This document shows positions 29,806-39,237 of a stretch of DNA of 47,300 bases, piece after piece. The DNA is from Blastocatellia bacterium AA13 (GTDB lineage Bacteria; Acidobacteriota; Blastocatellia; UBA7656). Location: NCBI GenBank assembly GCA_003222245.1, contig QHVH01000039.1, positions 1 to 47,300 of the forward strand, written 5' to 3'. The translations under genes and the position numbers were made by a program. How positions within the stretch are numbered: position 1 is the first letter of the stretch; each line of letters opens with the position of its first letter. The notes beneath the pieces are model-generated. The model did not search any database. It was not told where the DNA came from and saw only the letters and a list, made by a program, of their open reading frames with translations.

Positions 29806-30450
29806 ATGTCGCGCACTACCAGGATAGAGTCGATCGGAGAATTGCCGCCGAAAATGGGCCAAGGCTCGTCTTCGGAAACCGCGGCGGGCATTGTTCCGGC
29901 GAAGAGTACGACTTATCTTGAAAGCGACTTCTTTTCGAGAGAGACGTTGACGGTAGCCCGCGATCTTATCGGTACGACGCTTGTAGTAGGGAAGTGCCAG
30001 GGTCGAATTGTCGAAGTCGAAGCATACAAAGACGACGCCGCATCTCACGCAGTCACTCGATGCCACAAAGCGCGTACGATGTTCAGCACCTTTGGCCACG
30101 TGTATGTCTATTTCATCTACGGCATGTATTACTGTCTCAACTTCACCACCGAAGCGAATGCGGCGGGAGCGGTGTTGATCCGGGCTGCCGAGCCGCTTTG
30201 TGGAATCAATCTCATGAGCAGGCGGCGCGGAACATCGGATCCTCGAAAGCTGGCGAGCGGTCCCGGAAAATTGGCTCAAGCATTCGGTATCGATCTGGCT
30301 TTCAACGGTAAACCGATCGGCAGGACCGTAAAGATAAAGCCTCGCGAATCGACTCCTCTGATTGCCGCAAGCACCCGCATCGGCATAACAAAAGCGACCG
30401 ATCTCGAGTGGCGCTTCTTTGATAAGGACAGCCCATTCGTCAGCCGCTAG
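29806..30450 (+). CDS. 3-methyladenine DNA glycosylase (AAG/MPG type)
   Basis: 214 residues. It removes alkylated purines from DNA. The fold's signatures are present: FFSRETLTVARDLIGTTLV, VEVEAYKDD with the catalytic Glu, SHAVTRCHKARTMF, the YVYFIYGMYYCLN beta-hairpin and SGPGKLAQAFGI. The first ~40 residues are not conserved, so the true start could be further in. The ATG lies 6 bases after the DUF58 stop, suggesting read-through from the MoxR cluster, though the functions are unrelated. Confidence 0.95.
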   Translation: MSRTTRIESIGELPPKMGQGSSSETAAGIVPAKSTTYLESDFFSRETLTVARDLIGTTLVVGKCQGRIVEVEAYKDDAASHAVTRCHKARTMFSTFGHVYVYFIYGMYYCLNFTTEANAAGAVLIRAAEPLCGINLMSRRRGTSDPRKLASGPGKLAQAFGIDLAFNGKPIGRTVKIKPRESTPLIAASTRIGITKATDLEWRFFDKDSPFVSR

Positions 30451-30514
30451 CCCGGATTTCTCCCAGGGTGCCTTGTTGGGAACGGCCTCTCGATAGAGTA
30501 GAGGTACTGCTTGC

Positions 30515-31162
30515 TCATAATTTCAAACACACGGCGAGGCCGTCTCTTATCGGAAGAATTGTTGAATGCAAATCACTGCTCGCATATATCAAACGATTCA
30601 GTTCCCTGACCCCTTCCGTATCCTTGTCGGAATCTCCGCGAGCCACTCGTCCGCTCCACAGCACATTGTCGGTGATGAACAAGCCGCCCTTCCTCAAGTG
30701 CGGCAGCGCCATTTGAAACGCTTCGGGGTATTGATGCTTATCAACGTCGTTGAAAATAAGATCAAATTCTCCGCCCACTTGTTCAATCAGCTCCATCGAG
30801 TTTCCAGTGAGTACTTCGATTCTGTCCATCACGCCGGCCCGCTCGAAGTATCCGCGCGCTTCGGCGGCATTTTCCTCGCCGCCGTCCGTGTAGTAAACCT
30901 TTCCGGCGGGTCCAACAGCGCGGGCAAGCCAGATGGTTGAGTAGCCTATGGCGGAGCCCATCTCGAATACGCGTCTCGCGTTGATCGCAACGGCGTATTG
31001 TTGAAGCACTCGCGCTACAGCGGGGCCGATGATAGGTATGGATCGCTCGATCGCTTGCTTTTCGATTTCGGAAATCACATCGTCGCGGGCCGGCAGCAAG
31101 TCATAGATGTATGCTTCGACATCGTCATCGATAAACCCGCCTCCGCTGAATCTCTCCGTCAC
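30515..31162 (-). CDS. SAM-dependent O-methyltransferase (family 3)
   Basis: 215 residues of the caffeoyl-CoA O-methyltransferase type. SAM motif I is VFEMGSAIGYST (residues 65-76), followed by YYTDGGEENAAEA, a metal/active-site FNDVDKHQYP segment and FITDNVLWSGRV. It transfers a methyl group to an unidentified hydroxylated small molecule. It converges on the glycosylase gene with a 64-bp gap and has no functional neighbours. Confidence 0.93.
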   Translation of the reverse strand: MTERFSGGGFIDDDVEAYIYDLLPARDDVISEIEKQAIERSIPIIGPAVARVLQQYAVAINARRVFEMGSAIGYSTIWLARAVGPAGKVYYTDGGEENAAEARGYFERAGVMDRIEVLTGNSMELIEQVGGEFDLIFNDVDKHQYPEAFQMALPHLRKGGLFITDNVLWSGRVARGDSDKDTEGVRELNRLIYASSDLHSTILPIRDGLAVCLKL

Positions 31163-31572
31163 GATTCGCCTCCGCTTCGTAAATGTCTCTCAGATTTTGT
31201 TTTCGTGTGTAGGTTGACTTTAGCAGAGTGTACGACAAATCCAAACGGATGCCGCAAGAGCAAGAGGACATTGGAATCAATCAGGTAACTCACCCGCGAT
31301 CCTTATAGATGCTCTCACGACTGATCGCCTCTTCTGATAAAAAGGGAGCGTTGGATTCATGTCTCTTGGCCCGCCAAAAAAAGGCGCGCTTCCGGCAATA
31401 CTTCACTCAACATCGGTCGCGTACGTAACAGATTTGCAAACCGCGCCGCCGCGTTAACCATTCGATGAGAACTCGCGTTGAGAAACAATTCGGGGCGTGC
31501 TATCGTTGCGCTTCACCATTTAACGTCCACAGTCTTTGTCCAGTAGCAGCACAATGTACTTGAGGTAGTCGA
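31163..31572. other. Intergenic region upstream of recQ
   Basis: 410 bases without a believable gene. It lies between the divergent O-methyltransferase and recQ genes. The only structure I can support is the recQ promoter listed separately. Some segments (for example around 31370-31440) are not recognisable. Confidence 0.6.
31478..31506 (+). promoter_or_regulatory. Putative sigma-70 promoter of recQ
   Basis: TTGAGA at 31478-31483 and TATCGT at 31501-31506 are separated by exactly 17 bases and end 66 bases before the recQ ATG. The -35 matches the consensus at five of six positions, the -10 at four. A ribosome binding site GAGGTAG lies shortly before the ATG. Confidence 0.45.
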
Positions 31573-33795
31573 ATGAGTTCCGATGGCAGGACAGCCGCAG
31601 CCCTGCAAAAGCACTTTGGATTCTCCGAATTCAGGGAAGGTCAAGAGGCGGTGATCAACTCCGTTCTCAATGGAGATAACTCGATAGTTGTGATGCCGAC
31701 CGGCGGCGGAAAGTCCCTGTGCTATCAATTGCCCGCAATGATGAGCGACGGTGTTTCACTGGTCATCTCCCCTCTGATCGCGCTCATGAAAGACCAGGTC
31801 GATCAACTAACCGCGCGCCGCATTCCAACTACTTTCATCAACAGCTCGCTCTCGTACTCCGACGTGACCAGTAGGCTTGCCCGCATGCGGGAAGGCCGCT
31901 TCAAGCTCGTCTATATAGCGCCCGAGCGGTTTCGCAACGAGGCATTCATCAACGCGATAAAAGATGTGAAGGTCAAGCTCTTCGCCGTCGATGAGGCGCA
32001 CTGCATATCGCACTGGGGACATGACTTTCGGCCCGACTATCTGAGGCTTCGAGAGGCTGTCGAGCGACTTGGAAGTCCGCAGGTGATTGCGCTCACGGCT
32101 ACCGCGACCTCGCAGGTCAGATCCGACATAGCCAGGCAACTGGGCTTACAAAATCCGCGGGTGTTCATAGCCGGGTTCGACCGCCCCAATCTTGCACTCC
32201 GTGTATTTCATTCCGATACGGAAAAACAGAAGCTCGAGCAAGTGCGCAGGCTGATCGCGCGCGCGGGCCGTCCGGGAATCATCTACGCCGCTACGCGAAA
32301 GACCGTCGAACAGATTACTTCGAATCTGAAGATGGCAGGGCTGGCTGTGGAAGCCTATCACGCGGGGATGGAAGATCACGAGCGGACTCGCGCCCAAGAA
32401 AAATTCATGTCGGGGAAACTCGACGCGATGACGGCGACCAATGCTTTCGGAATGGGAATCGACAAGCCGGATATCCGATTTGTGGTCCACTACCACATAC
32501 CCGGTTCGATCGAGGCGTACTACCAGGAGATCGGCCGGGCCGGCCGCGACGGGCTGCCGTCGGAATGCTTGCTCCTATTCAACTACGCTGACACTCGAAC
32601 TCAACAGTTTTTTATCGATGGAAGCCATCCATCGCCGGATCTCATCGCTCAACTGTATCGCCTGCTCGCCTCCATCGGCGGACAGAGGATAGAACTCTCG
32701 GCTCGCGAATTGGCCCAGCGGCTTGGCGTAAAGAACGACATGTCCATTTCATCGGCTCTCGTCATCCTTGAAAAGGCGGGACACATCGAGAGGGGCCGCG
32801 CGTCCGACTCATTCGCCGTCGTATCGCTTAAGAAATCGGCTGACTCGGCGCTCGCTGAAGTTGCGGGAGACTCGGTCGAGGCCGAGTTGCTGCGGCATAT
32901 TATTTTTGAAACGGGCGTGCTCGATCGCGAAGCCGTTGAGCTGGACATGAGCGGCCTTGCTTCCGCGCTTTCATCTCAGGAACCGAGAATCAAACGCGCG
33001 TTCAATGATCTTGCGGCCCGAGACATATTGACTTTCAGGAATACCTTCCGCGGCAAGGGGATTCGATTTCTCGACGAACAAACGGGGAGCGGTCCGAGAA
33101 TCGACCGGCGCGAGATCGAAGCGAGAGCCGGCGCCGAGCAGCGCAAGCTTCGCTCGATGATTGACTATTGCTACGCGGAAACCTGCCTGCGCCAATATAT
33201 TCTCGAATACTTCGGCGATCCAAAGCGAATGAGCGGTTGCGCATCCTGCTCGAATTGCACTCCCGGCCAAAAGGAAATGGCACCGTCGCGTTCCTCTCAT
33301 AGGAAATCCGACGGCGATGTATTCGCCGCGGGCGTCGAAGCCGCTTCGACGGCCGGAGCGCGGCGCGTTCGGCTCGACTCGGGCCATGGGCCGTCGGCCA
33401 GAGCGGCCGTAGCTTCACGCTCGTCCATCGTCGGTCCGCGGTCCGCCCCTGAAGAGCGCAATGCGCGACCGCTCGACTCGGAGGAAACAACGGTCGTAAA
33501 GAAAATCCTGAGTTGCGTCGCCCGCATGAATGATCGCTTCGGCAAAGGCGTCGTTGCCGCCGTGCTGCAAGGATCGAAATCGAAGCAGGTGATCGATAAC
33601 AAACTCGATCGGCTCTCCACCTATGGGCTTCTGAGCTACATGAATCAAGATCACATAACCGCATGGATCAAGGAGCTGCTCGAGCGCGGCTGCATCGCAG
33701 TAAACAAAGGACCGTATCCGACTGTGAGACTCACCGATTATGGACGTGAGGTAATGACCGGAAAAAGCGAGGTAAGACTCGTCGTTCCCGCCTGA
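31573..33795 (+). CDS. recQ: ATP-dependent DNA helicase RecQ
   Basis: 740 residues. The helicase core has PTGGGKS (residues 42-48), DEAH (140-143) with CISHWGHDFRP, LTATAT and the motif VI region EIGRAGRDG. The RecQ zinc-binding module follows (one Cys in CYAETC, then GCASCSNC). A winged-helix region (RQC) at the C-terminus is preceded by a poorly conserved linker of about 70 residues rich in Arg, Ser and Ala. A clear HRDC domain is not seen. RecQ unwinds DNA in recombination and fork repair. rho follows in the same direction 117 bases later. Confidence 0.96.
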   Translation: MSSDGRTAAALQKHFGFSEFREGQEAVINSVLNGDNSIVVMPTGGGKSLCYQLPAMMSDGVSLVISPLIALMKDQVDQLTARRIPTTFINSSLSYSDVTSRLARMREGRFKLVYIAPERFRNEAFINAIKDVKVKLFAVDEAHCISHWGHDFRPDYLRLREAVERLGSPQVIALTATATSQVRSDIARQLGLQNPRVFIAGFDRPNLALRVFHSDTEKQKLEQVRRLIARAGRPGIIYAATRKTVEQITSNLKMAGLAVEAYHAGMEDHERTRAQEKFMSGKLDAMTATNAFGMGIDKPDIRFVVHYHIPGSIEAYYQEIGRAGRDGLPSECLLLFNYADTRTQQFFIDGSHPSPDLIAQLYRLLASIGGQRIELSARELAQRLGVKNDMSISSALVILEKAGHIERGRASDSFAVVSLKKSADSALAEVAGDSVEAELLRHIIFETGVLDREAVELDMSGLASALSSQEPRIKRAFNDLAARDILTFRNTFRGKGIRFLDEQTGSGPRIDRREIEARAGAEQRKLRSMIDYCYAETCLRQYILEYFGDPKRMSGCASCSNCTPGQKEMAPSRSSHRKSDGDVFAAGVEAASTAGARRVRLDSGHGPSARAAVASRSSIVGPRSAPEERNARPLDSEETTVVKKILSCVARMNDRFGKGVVAAVLQGSKSKQVIDNKLDRLSTYGLLSYMNQDHITAWIKELLERGCIAVNKGPYPTVRLTDYGREVMTGKSEVRLVVPA

Positions 33796-33912
33796 GTCTT
33801 TTCGGTTTTGCGTTTCCGCGCAAAGAAGTTCGAAATATCCGGCAGAGCAAGGATCGCTGCGAATAGGCGAGCAGAATATTGCAAAGAAGGATCTCTTCCC
33901 AAGAAACCAAAT

Positions 33913-35046
33913 ATGGAAATCACCGAAGCTGAACACAAGACATCCGGAATACTTCAACTGCATGAAAAGCGCTACGGCTTTCTCCGACAGATTTCAAACA
34001 ATCTGCTGGCCGGGCCAGGCGATGTATTCGTGATGCGAAGCCTCATCGACAAGATGTCGCTGCGCGAAGGCGTCCACATTACCGGCATCGCGGTGCCGCC
34101 CGAAGAGGCCCGAGGCCGCGGCCAATTGATGCACCTGATGCGCGTCGATGAGATCAACGGGCTCACTCCGGAAGAATACGCGAAGGCGCCGGAATTCAAC
34201 TCGCTCACCAGCATCGATCCCACGGAGCGGCTGGAGCTTTCGAAGGGCAGCAACAATATGTCCATGCGCGTGCTCGACCTGATCGCGCCGATCGGGAAGG
34301 GCCAGCGAGGGCTTATCGTCGCGCCTCCCAAGACGGGCAAGACGACTATAATCGAAGAAATAGCCGAGGCGGTGGCCGATAATCATCCGGAAACCTACCT
34401 CGTAGTTCTGCTTGTGGACGAACGGCCCGAAGAAGTCACCCATCTGAAGCGCCGCGTTCGAGGTGAAGTGATCGCCTCGTCCGCGGATCAGGCCGCCGTC
34501 GAGCACCTGCAGGTGTCGCGCCTATTGCTCGAACGCGTTAAGCGAATGATCGAGTGCGGCCAGGACGTAGTAATGCTGCTTGATTCGATTACGCGATTGG
34601 CAAGGGCTTCAAACCGAGAGACCCGCCGCGGAAAAACGATGAGCGGGGGCGTCGATTCGCGGGCGCTCGAATTCCCTCGCAAGTTTTTCGGCGCGGCTCG
34701 CAATGCGGAGAATGGCGGCTCCCTGACGATCATCGGCACTGCGCTGATAGACACCGGCAGCCAGATGGATGAAGTGATCTTCCAGGAGTTCAAAGGAACA
34801 GGCAATCTTGAGATTGTGCTCGATCGACGCCTCGCGGAACGGCGCGTGTTTCCCGCCATCGACATTTCAAAATCCGGCACGCGCAAAGAGGAAAAGCTCT
34901 TCGAGCCGGAGACGGTTTCAAAGATTCATCTATTGCGTCGAGCGCTCGCCGATAAAAAACCGGTTGAAGCCATGGAAATGCTGCTGCGGGAGTTGGGCAA
35001 ATCGACCGACAACCAGGAATTCTTCGCCCGATTCAAGAACCCTTAG
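33913..35046 (+). CDS. rho: Transcription termination factor Rho
   Basis: 377 residues from ATG 33913. The only other in-frame start is TTG 33808, which would add 35 unconserved residues. The protein begins almost directly at the cold-shock-like RNA-binding domain ([15 protein letters not shown], then GPGDVFV) and lacks the usual N-terminal Rho_N helical domain. The ATPase core is complete: Walker [17 protein letters not shown], Walker [15 protein letters not shown], the Q/R loop region and [15 protein letters not shown]. Function as hexameric RNA translocase is expected. The upstream ribosome binding site is weak. Confidence 0.95.
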   Translation: MEITEAEHKTSGILQLHEKRYGFLRQISNNLLAGPGDVFVMRSLIDKMSLREGVHITGIAVPPEEARGRGQLMHLMRVDEINGLTPEEYAKAPEFNSLTSIDPTERLELSKGSNNMSMRVLDLIAPIGKGQRGLIVAPPKTGKTTIIEEIAEAVADNHPETYLVVLLVDERPEEVTHLKRRVRGEVIASSADQAAVEHLQVSRLLLERVKRMIECGQDVVMLLDSITRLARASNRETRRGKTMSGGVDSRALEFPRKFFGAARNAENGGSLTIIGTALIDTGSQMDEVIFQEFKGTGNLEIVLDRRLAERRVFPAIDISKSGTRKEEKLFEPETVSKIHLLRRALADKKPVEAMEMLLRELGKSTDNQEFFARFKNP

Positions 35047-35239
35047 CGCAATGCGCGTCGAAGAACGGTTAAATATGCACTGCCGAAGCCGGCGCGAAAA
35101 ACCCTGAAGAGATGTCTACCGCTTCATCCGCTCGAGGGAATCAGACGTGAAACTCGTCCAGTAGAGCAACCCTCAGCGGCAAGCCCGGCGAAAGTTGGGT
35201 GTTACCCGAAGCCATAGCCGAACTCATCGAGCGCAAAAT

Positions 35240-36628
35240 CTAAGCAAACACAGCCGGGTCAAGCTCCGAAAAAAATTCTTTGTGCAGCAAACGGACCGCT
35301 TGCTCCACGTCGCTTTCGTCGATTACAAAGCTGAGATTGATCTCGGACGCCCCCTGGCTGATCATATTCACATTGCTGCCTGATACGGCTCCGAAAACCC
35401 GCCCCGCCAGGCCCGGAGTAAACTTCAGATCATTCCCTACGACGCAGACGATTGCTTTATGCTTTTCGACGGCAACCTGCCCGATTCCTTCCAGATCGCG
35501 TTTGATCGGCTCGATTCTTTCCGCGTTATCAAGCGTGATTGAAACCGACACCTCCGAAGTGGTTACAACATCAACGGAGGTTTCATACCGGTCAAAGACG
35601 TCGAAAATAGTTCTCAAAAAACCGTGCGCGAGCAGCATTCTGGTGGAGGTTATATTTACGATGGTGACCCCCCGCTTGAAGGCAATCGACTTGATCAAAT
35701 TCCGTGACGGTTGCGGCTCCGCGACAATAGTGGTGCCGCCGGAGGCCGGATTGTGAGTATTGAAGATGTACACTGGAATTCCTTTTTCCACGGCGGGCAA
35801 AACCGTGCTCGGGTGCAGCACCTTCGCGCCGAAATAAGACAACTCGGCCGCCTCGCCGAAAGAGATGATTTTTATTCGGCGTGCATCCGGGGCCACGCGA
35901 GGATCCGCGGTCATCAGCCCGTCAACGTCGGTCCATATCTCGATGGCTTCCGCGCCAAGGGACGCGCCTATGATTGCCGCCGAATAGTCGGAGCCGCCTC
36001 GTCCGATCGTCGTAGTAAACCCGTCGATTGTCGCTCCGATGAACCCCTGAGCAACGGGCGTAACATGCGAATCAATAAGCGGCTGTAAGACCTCTCGGGC
36101 CTTTAGCTCAGTCTCTTTCATCCGTGGTACGGCGGCCGTGAAATGATTGTCAGTGACGACGAATGCTCGCGAGTCGACCATCTCCGCATTGATGCTCTTC
36201 GCTTGAAGGGCTCCGGCTACGATTACCGACGACAGGCGCTCGCCCATCGAGACGATCGCATCTTGCGTACGATTCGTGAGCTCGCCCAGCGTGGCCGCCG
36301 CAAGAGCAATCGTCTCCAATTCATTGAACAAGACGTCCAGCTTTTGTTCCACGCTGCCGCGTAAGCGCCGGTGACTTTCGTCGGCGGGAATGAGCTCGGC
36401 CGTCGTCGATCGATGCCGGTCTCGAAGCAGTCGAATAATCGAGGAGGCCTTCTCGTAGTCCCGTGCCGAAACGGCTGTAGCAATTTCCAGCAGAGAATCG
36501 GTCACACGCGCCATTGCGGAAACAACAACCACGGGCCTACGAGAAATTCTGCCTCGAATTATTTCGATCGCGTTGTTAATGGCGGCCGCGTCCTGAACGG
36601 ACGTTCCGCCAAATTTCATGATTATCAT
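35240..36628 (-). CDS. lysC: Aspartate kinase
   Basis: 462 residues, a monofunctional aspartokinase with the N-terminal KFGGTSV motif (residues 5-11), IGRGGSDYSAA, WTDVDG and two C-terminal ACT domains (about 315-385 and 395-450) that in this family bind lysine or threonine for feedback control. It catalyses the first step toward Lys, Thr and Met. It is the last gene of the operon that begins with thrC. AAAGGA lies just before ATG 36628, inside the 11-base gap after the SDR gene. It converges on rho across 193 bases. Confidence 0.96.
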   Translation of the reverse strand: MIIMKFGGTSVQDAAAINNAIEIIRGRISRRPVVVVSAMARVTDSLLEIATAVSARDYEKASSIIRLLRDRHRSTTAELIPADESHRRLRGSVEQKLDVLFNELETIALAAATLGELTNRTQDAIVSMGERLSSVIVAGALQAKSINAEMVDSRAFVVTDNHFTAAVPRMKETELKAREVLQPLIDSHVTPVAQGFIGATIDGFTTTIGRGGSDYSAAIIGASLGAEAIEIWTDVDGLMTADPRVAPDARRIKIISFGEAAELSYFGAKVLHPSTVLPAVEKGIPVYIFNTHNPASGGTTIVAEPQPSRNLIKSIAFKRGVTIVNITSTRMLLAHGFLRTIFDVFDRYETSVDVVTTSEVSVSITLDNAERIEPIKRDLEGIGQVAVEKHKAIVCVVGNDLKFTPGLAGRVFGAVSGSNVNMISQGASEINLSFVIDESDVEQAVRLLHKEFFSELDPAVFA

Positions 36629-36639
36629 TCTCGATCCTT

Positions 36640-37398
36640 TTACCCGCAGAGCACTGAGCCGCCGTTTACGTTCAGGATCTCGCCAGTGATATGCCGCGCG
36701 AGATCGGACGCAAGGAAGAGGATCGGCCCGGCTATGTCTTCAGGAGTCGCGACCCGCCTGAGGGGAATCGCGGCCACGATCTTCTCCAGTTCCTGCTTGT
36801 CCTGTAAAGCCTCCGCCGACAGGTCCGTGAAAACCCACCCCGCGGCCACCGAGTTCACCGTTATCCCCGATGGCCCGAGCTCCGAGGCAAGAGCCTTCGT
36901 GAAAGAGATGACGCCGCCCTTGGACGCCGCATAGTGTGAGTAGAAAGCCTCGCCTCGTTGACCAGCCGTAGACGACACGGTAATGATGCGGCCCGACCCC
37001 TGTTTCTTCATCTCAATCGCCGCCAGCCTGCAGCAGGTGTAGACCCCTTTCAAATTGATGTCGATGGTCTCCTGCCATTCCTTTTCATCGAGCCGCTCGA
37101 TCTCTGCTCGCTTCCAAATGCCGGCGTTGGCCACAAGCACGTCGATGCGGCCGAATTGCGCAAGCGCGATGTCGAACAATCGCTGAACGTCATCGACTCG
37201 CGCCACGTCCGCCCTCACGGCTATTGCCTTCGCGCCGTGTGCGCGAGCCTGAGAGATCACCTCGGCGGCGGCCTCCTCCCGATGCGCGTAATTCACGACG
37301 ACGGAGGCGCCGGCTCGAGCCAGCGCTATCGATGCGGCCGCGCCAATTCCGCGCGAGCCTCCGGTCACCATTGCAACTTTGTCCTTTAAGTCGATCAT
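36640..37398 (-). CDS. Short-chain dehydrogenase/reductase, FabG-like
   Basis: 252 residues, classical SDR. It has the cofactor loop TGGSRGIG (12-19), NAG (91-93), the catalytic Ser in VSST (about 142-143), Tyr156 and Lys160 (YAASK), and the C-terminal GEILNVNGG typical of 3-oxoacyl-ACP reductase-like members. The substrate cannot be told; FabG is the default guess for the family. It is embedded between a MoaD-like gene (15-base gap) and aspartate kinase (11-base gap), so it is co-transcribed with threonine pathway genes. Confidence 0.93.
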   Translation of the reverse strand: MIDLKDKVAMVTGGSRGIGAAASIALARAGASVVVNYAHREEAAAEVISQARAHGAKAIAVRADVARVDDVQRLFDIALAQFGRIDVLVANAGIWKRAEIERLDEKEWQETIDINLKGVYTCCRLAAIEMKKQGSGRIITVSSTAGQRGEAFYSHYAASKGGVISFTKALASELGPSGITVNSVAAGWVFTDLSAEALQDKQELEKIVAAIPLRRVATPEDIAGPILFLASDLARHITGEILNVNGGSVLCG

Positions 37399-37413
37399 AC
37401 TTTCTCCATTCCC

Positions 37414-37689
37414 TCATCCTCCGGCTATCGCCGGCACTATCGAAACCTCGGCGCCGTCGCTGACCGGCGTTTGCAAGTTTTCGAGAAAGCGGATGTCTTC
37501 GCCATTGATGTAGATATTTATAAATCGCCGCAGCTTGCCGTCAGCTCCGCAAATGCGATCGCGAAAGCCGGGATGAATGCGGTCGACCCCGTCGATGATC
37601 TCTCCTACCGTACCGGCGTCGACTGTCACTACGTCGGCGTCGGCGGTAATTTTGCGCAGCGGTGTCGGTATTAAAATTGATATGGGCAT
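37414..37689 (-). CDS. MoaD/ThiS-family sulfur-carrier protein
   Basis: 91 residues from ATG 37689, preceded by AAGGAG; a longer frame from 37719 is not supported. Ubiquitin-like fold: the sequence ends in IVPAIAGG, with the C-terminal Gly-Gly that is adenylated and thiocarboxylated in MoaD, ThiS and CysO. The NIYINGEDIRFL and DGAEVSIVPA blocks are typical. No molybdopterin or thiamine genes are nearby. Its place directly after thrC suggests a carrier for amino acid sulfur chemistry (CysO- or HcyS-like) rather than cofactor synthesis (inference). Confidence 0.9.
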   Translation of the reverse strand: MPISILIPTPLRKITADADVVTVDAGTVGEIIDGVDRIHPGFRDRICGADGKLRRFINIYINGEDIRFLENLQTPVSDGAEVSIVPAIAGG

Positions 37690-37738
37690 ACTCCTACTCC
37701 TTTCCATGCCAGGGGCCACACAGAGATTGAATGTTCAA

Positions 37739-38974
37739 TCAAACCGCGGCAGCCCTGGCAATAGCACGCTCGAAGTCGGCGATATTCGGTTCGATGGCCG
37801 CCGGCGATTCGATTTCTACGGCCTCCTGGGTCTTCAGTCCGTTTCCGGTTATCGCAATGACGGTGAGATCGTTGGGTTTGATGCGGCCTTGCTTGATGAG
37901 TTTTTGAGCCGCCGCCAGGGTGACGCCGCCCGCCGTCTCCGTGAATATTCCCTGCGTTTCGGCGAGCAATCGAATGCCCGCAATGATTTCCTCGTCGGTC
38001 GCATCTTCGGCCCACCCGCCGCTGGCGGAGATGATCGAAGCCGCGTGATAGCCGTCTGCCGGATTTCCTATTGCCAGAGACTTCGCGATTGTCTGCGGCT
38101 TCACGGGTTGAATTTCCGTCGATCCGCGCTTAACGGCCGCGACTATAGGATTGCATCCCGCGGCCTGCGCCCCGAACATGCGGGTCGAAACTTCGTTCTT
38201 CAGCAGGCCTAGTTGTTCAAACTCCCTGAGTCCCTTGTGAATCTTCGATATCAGAGAGCCTCCCGCCATCGGCACGACTACGGCATCCGGCGCAATCCAG
38301 CCAAGCTGTTCGGCAATTTCATATCCGAAGGTCTTAGAACCCTCGCCGTAGAAGGGCCGCAGGTTCACGTTGACGAGTCCCCACGGATATCGATCGGCGA
38401 TTTCACTGCAAAGGCGGTTGACCTGATCGTAGTTTCCTTTAACCGCGATCACGCGCGCGCCATAGACTTGAGTCGCGGTAACTTTGCTCTTTTCAAGATT
38501 GTCGGGAATGAAGATGTAAGACGGCAGCCCGGCAGCCGCGGCGTTCGCCGCAACCGAGTTTGCGAGATTGCCGGTAGACGCACAGCCGACCGCTTCGAGC
38601 TTGAACTCTATTGCCTTGTTGATTGCGACCGCGGTGACGCGGTCCTTGAATGAAAGCGTCGGGAAGTTGACGCTGTCGTTTTTGATGTAAAGATTTTCGA
38701 TGCCGAGCTCGCGGGCGAGCCTGTCCGCGCGGATCAGCGGAGTCGCGCCGCTCGCGCGGCCGATCACGGGCTCACCATCAAGCGGAAGCAGTTCGTGGTA
38801 GCGCCAGAGGCTGAAGTCTCTGGATGCAATCTCCTCGCGCGAAAGCGCTTTGGATATTGCGGCATAGTCATAGTCTACTTCGAGCGGCGCGAAGCAATCC
38901 TCACAGCCGGCGATAGGCGCCTTTGGATATTCACGGCCGCATTCCCTGCAACGCAATCCATTTACAAAGCTCAT
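37739..38974 (-). CDS. thrC: Threonine synthase
   Basis: 411 residues from ATG 38974, which has AGGAG seven bases upstream. A zinc-ribbon-like N-terminus (Cys9, Cys12, Cys24, Cys27) precedes a fold-type II PLP domain with the cofactor lysine in TLSFKDR (Lys110), SGATPL and a STGNLANS phosphate loop (usual SSGNxAxS/STGN). It converts O-phosphohomoserine to threonine. It leads a four-gene operon with the sulfur carrier, SDR and aspartate kinase, and has a leader containing a terminator-like hairpin (see 39065-39097). Confidence 0.95.
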   Translation of the reverse strand: MSFVNGLRCRECGREYPKAPIAGCEDCFAPLEVDYDYAAISKALSREEIASRDFSLWRYHELLPLDGEPVIGRASGATPLIRADRLARELGIENLYIKNDSVNFPTLSFKDRVTAVAINKAIEFKLEAVGCASTGNLANSVAANAAAAGLPSYIFIPDNLEKSKVTATQVYGARVIAVKGNYDQVNRLCSEIADRYPWGLVNVNLRPFYGEGSKTFGYEIAEQLGWIAPDAVVVPMAGGSLISKIHKGLREFEQLGLLKNEVSTRMFGAQAAGCNPIVAAVKRGSTEIQPVKPQTIAKSLAIGNPADGYHAASIISASGGWAEDATDEEIIAGIRLLAETQGIFTETAGGVTLAAAQKLIKQGRIKPNDLTVIAITGNGLKTQEAVEIESPAAIEPNIADFERAIARAAAV

Positions 38975-39064
38975 CAAAGATCTCCTGTATTTCATCGCGA
39001 ACAAATTCAAGGGACAATGTTCGATGAAGTAGTAGAGCTGCACAGCCGCGGAGCACAAAATGAA

Positions 39065-39097
39065 AAAAGCCCCGCGCCAAACTAGCGCGGGGCTTTT
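39065..39097 (-). terminator. Terminator or attenuator in the thrC leader
   Basis: A perfect 13-bp inverted repeat (39065-39077 and 39085-39097) with a seven-base loop. The stem is GCCCCGCGC extended by AAAA/TTTT on the outside, so it can terminate in either direction. It lies between a good minus-strand promoter (39209-39237) and thrC, about 90 bases before the thrC start. A weaker hairpin (ACGTGG at 39129-39134 with CCACGT at 39155-39160) lies just upstream in the transcript. It may instead simply end transcription from the aminotransferase gene at 39591. Confidence 0.8.
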
Positions 39098-39208
39098 CAA
39101 ACCCTCCGTAGCCGTTTAGCAGTTTTTTACGTGGAGCAAGTAGCTTTTAAATCGCCACGTATTAGTTTCGAAAGAGCATTCCAGAAAATTCTTCTTGCTG
39201 GACGGGCA

Positions 39209-39237
39209 AAAGTACAATATCGAAATACGAGAGTCAA
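39209..39237 (-). promoter_or_regulatory. Putative sigma-70 promoter of the thrC operon
   Basis: On the minus strand TTGACT (39237-39232) and TACTTT (39214-39209) are spaced by exactly 17 bases. The transcript would start near 39202 and run about 230 bases to the thrC ATG, passing through the hairpins at 39129-39160 and 39065-39097. Confidence 0.6.

Noticed and set aside
35150-35235. Plus-strand tail reading SWVLPEAIAELIERKI between rho and lysC
   Set aside because: It looks faintly protein-like but is short, without a start, and could be chance.
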